This document shows, piece after piece, positions 6,010 to 7,166 of a stretch of DNA of 7,166 bases; positions within the stretch are counted from its first letter, which is position 1, and the number at the start of each line of letters is the position of its first letter. The stretch is from positions 1 to 7,166 of the forward strand of contig DYLB01000105.1 in NCBI GenBank assembly GCA_020722305.1, read 5' to 3'. The position numbers were made by a program, and so were the translations under genes. The notes under the pieces were generated by a model. That model saw only the letters and a list, made by a program, of their open reading frames with translations, was not told the origin of the DNA and did not search any database. The DNA is from Anaerolinea thermophila (GTDB lineage Bacteria > Chloroflexota > Anaerolineae > Anaerolineales > Villigracilaceae).

Positions 6010-6506
6010 ACGCTGAAAACTTTTTCACCAAAGCCAAAACCTTACCCCGTCCCACTGTGGTGGATTTCTGGGCACCCTGGTGTATGCCCTGCCGGACCAC
6101 CAAACCCATCCTCGAAAAACTGGCCCACGAATACCGGGGCCGGGTGGACTTTTGGGCCGTCAACGCCGACGAGCACCCGCAATTGCTGAAAGACCTGGGC
6201 ATCTTGGGCATCCCCACCGTGATGGTCTTGAAGGATGGAAAGGAAGTCAAACGCTATATGGGCGCCCAGACCTGGGACAATTACCGGCGTCTGTTCGAGG
6301 CCCTGGCCTCGGGTCAGGCCGGGACCTCGCTGCCTGTTTCCCCTATGGACAGGTTCATCCGGCTGGGAGGCGGCGCGGCGCTGGCCCTCATCGCCGTCCT
6401 CACCCGGACCTGGTGGCTGCTGCCGCTGGCCGGGGCCGTCATGTTCACCGGGGTTTACGACCGCTGCCCAATCTGGAAAGCCGTCACCGCCCGCTTCAAA
6501 CGATAA
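6006..6506 (+). CDS. Thioredoxin fused to a C-terminal DUF2892 membrane hairpin
   Basis: A 166-residue protein with two parts. Residues 1-103 are a thioredoxin fold: VVDFWAPWCMPCR (18-30) with redox cysteines C26 and C29, VNADEHPQLLKDLGILGIPT with cis-proline P70, and VLKDGKEVKRYMGAQ (74-88). A linker at about 104-113 leads to a DUF2892-like tail (PF11127 type, as in E. coli YgaP): MDRFIRLGGGAALALIAVL, then TWWLLPLAGAVMFTGVYDRCPIWK. This gives two short membrane helices (about 119-132 and 136-151) and a third cysteine, C154. There is no signal peptide, so the thioredoxin domain should face the cytoplasm and be held at the membrane, acting as a disulfide reductase near membrane partners. The middle dipeptide MP differs from the usual GP. 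The start is set by an in-frame stop at 5997-5999; no ribosome site is visible. A terminator follows directly. Confidence 0.9.
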   Translation: MNAENFFTKAKTLPRPTVVDFWAPWCMPCRTTKPILEKLAHEYRGRVDFWAVNADEHPQLLKDLGILGIPTVMVLKDGKEVKRYMGAQTWDNYRRLFEALASGQAGTSLPVSPMDRFIRLGGGAALALIAVLTRTWWLLPLAGAVMFTGVYDRCPIWKAVTARFKR

Positions 6507-6511
6507 CCAGG

Positions 6512-6536
6512 GAGACGCCGTTCGGCGTCTCTTTTT
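6512..6536 (+). terminator. Intrinsic terminator after the thioredoxin gene
   Basis: GAGACGCC (6512-6519) pairs perfectly with GGCGTCTC (6524-6531) across the loop GTTC, followed by TTTTT (6532-6536). It starts six bases after the thioredoxin stop and separates that gene from udk. Confidence 0.92.
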
Positions 6537-6545
6537 GTTAGCGGG

Positions 6546-6551
6546 TATAAT
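6546..6551 (+). promoter_or_regulatory. -10 box of the udk promoter
   Basis: A perfect TATAAT ends six bases before the udk ATG, so transcription starting seven bases downstream would begin at the A of the start codon itself. No -35 consensus is seen at 16 to 18 bases, where the upstream terminator stem lies, and no TG extension is present. No ribosome site fits between the box and the ATG. Confidence 0.6.
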
Positions 6552-6557
6552 TCAGCC

Positions 6558-7166
6558 ATGCCCAGTCCATCCCCGCTCGTCATCGGTATCGCCGGCGGCT
6601 CCGGTTCCGGCAAGACCACCGTAGCCCAGTCTATCCTCCAGCGCGTCGGCCCGGAACGGATCGCCTATCTCCAGCACGACTCGTATTACAAGGATTTGAG
6701 CGGCCTGCCCCCGGCCCGGCGCGACGAAGTCAACTTCGACCATCCCAACTCGCTCGAAACCGAACTCCTCATCCGGCACATCGAAATGCTGAAAAACGGC
6801 GAACAGGTCGAGGTCCCGATCTACGATTTCGCCACCCACAGCCGCACCGAGCGGACCTTCGTCGTCAAACCGCGCGGCGTCATCCTGGTCGAGGGCATCC
6901 TGATCTTCGTCGAAGCCGCCTTGCGCCAGATGTTCGACGTCAAGATTTTCGTGGACACCGATGCGGACATCCGCCTGATCCGCCGCCTGGAACGCGACAT
7001 CCACGAGCGCGGCCGAACGACCGAATCGGTCATCAAACAATATATGGCTACCGTGCGCCCGATGCACCTGGAATTCGTCGAGCCGTCCAAACGCTACGCC
7101 GATGTGATCATCCCCGAGGGCGGGTTCAACACGGCCGCCCTGGATATGGTTGCGGCGCGGATCGAG
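6558..7166 (+). CDS. udk: Uridine kinase (3' end outside window)
   Basis: 203 residues are visible and the frame is open at the window edge; family members are slightly over 200 residues, so little is missing. The enzyme phosphorylates uridine and cytidine with ATP or GTP in pyrimidine salvage, in the cytoplasm. The P-loop GGSGSGKT (13-20), the acidic LQHDSYYKDL (38-47) with likely catalytic D41, NFDHPNS (59-65), VPIYDFATHSR (86-96) for nucleoside binding, LVEGILIF (110-117) and the lid arginines of RLIRRLERDIHERGR (139-153) are all present. The start places the P-loop where it lies in other uridine kinases. There is no ribosome binding site, and the -10 box position implies a leaderless mRNA. 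Phosphoribulokinase is a relative, but the length and HDSYY motif favour uridine kinase. Confidence 0.94.
   Translation, partial: MPSPSPLVIGIAGGSGSGKTTVAQSILQRVGPERIAYLQHDSYYKDLSGLPPARRDEVNFDHPNSLETELLIRHIEMLKNGEQVEVPIYDFATHSRTERTFVVKPRGVILVEGILIFVEAALRQMFDVKIFVDTDADIRLIRRLERDIHERGRTTESVIKQYMATVRPMHLEFVEPSKRYADVIIPEGGFNTAALDMVAARIE

Noticed and set aside
6552..7067. Minus-strand ORF of 171 codons opposite udk
   Set aside because: It lies opposite a gene with a full set of kinase motifs; its Asp/Val/Phe-rich composition is typical of an antisense shadow.
1..7166. Mobile element, defence system or CRISPR array
   Set aside because: No transposase, integrase, nuclease, toxin-antitoxin pair or spaced direct repeats were seen; all main genes are household types with similar base composition.

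Overview
The window looks like ordinary chromosomal DNA from a GC-rich bacterium. The protein set and style (DegV with GTHAGPGTVG, a threonine synthase with VSVGDG, a thioredoxin carrying a C-terminal DUF2892 hairpin, many ATGA overlaps) fit Chloroflexota, perhaps Anaerolineae. That placement rests on recollection of families, not on a search. I see no tRNA, rRNA, insertion sequence, phage gene or CRISPR array.

Left half (1-4665, minus strand): a transcription unit read right to left. A -10 box (4660-4665) precedes a 21-codon leader ORF (4572-4637) that is in frame with threonine synthase (thrC, 3333-4568). Next come an AI-2E/PerM-type membrane protein (2176-3336) and a DPM1/GtrB-like glycosyltransferase with two C-terminal membrane helices (1235-2179). 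A PatB/MalY-type PLP C-S lyase/aminotransferase (1-1172) is cut by the window edge. thrC, perM-like and the glycosyltransferase are chained by 4-base ATGA overlaps, so they are probably translated together. The two PLP enzymes sit on either side of the threonine/methionine branch, while the middle two genes act at the membrane.

Right half (plus strand): a divergent DegV fatty-acid-binding protein (4821-5675) ends in a clear hairpin terminator. A 330-base gene-poor stretch follows, with a weak small ORF and a 15-bp inverted repeat. Then comes a membrane-anchored thioredoxin fusion (6006-6506) with a strong intrinsic terminator, and a uridine kinase (6558 onward, cut by the window edge) whose TATAAT box lies so close to the ATG that the mRNA is probably leaderless.

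I found no convincing new multi-gene system. The items most worth a second look are the in-frame leader before thrC, the thioredoxin-DUF2892 fusion, the probable leaderless udk transcript and the inverted repeat upstream of the thioredoxin gene.
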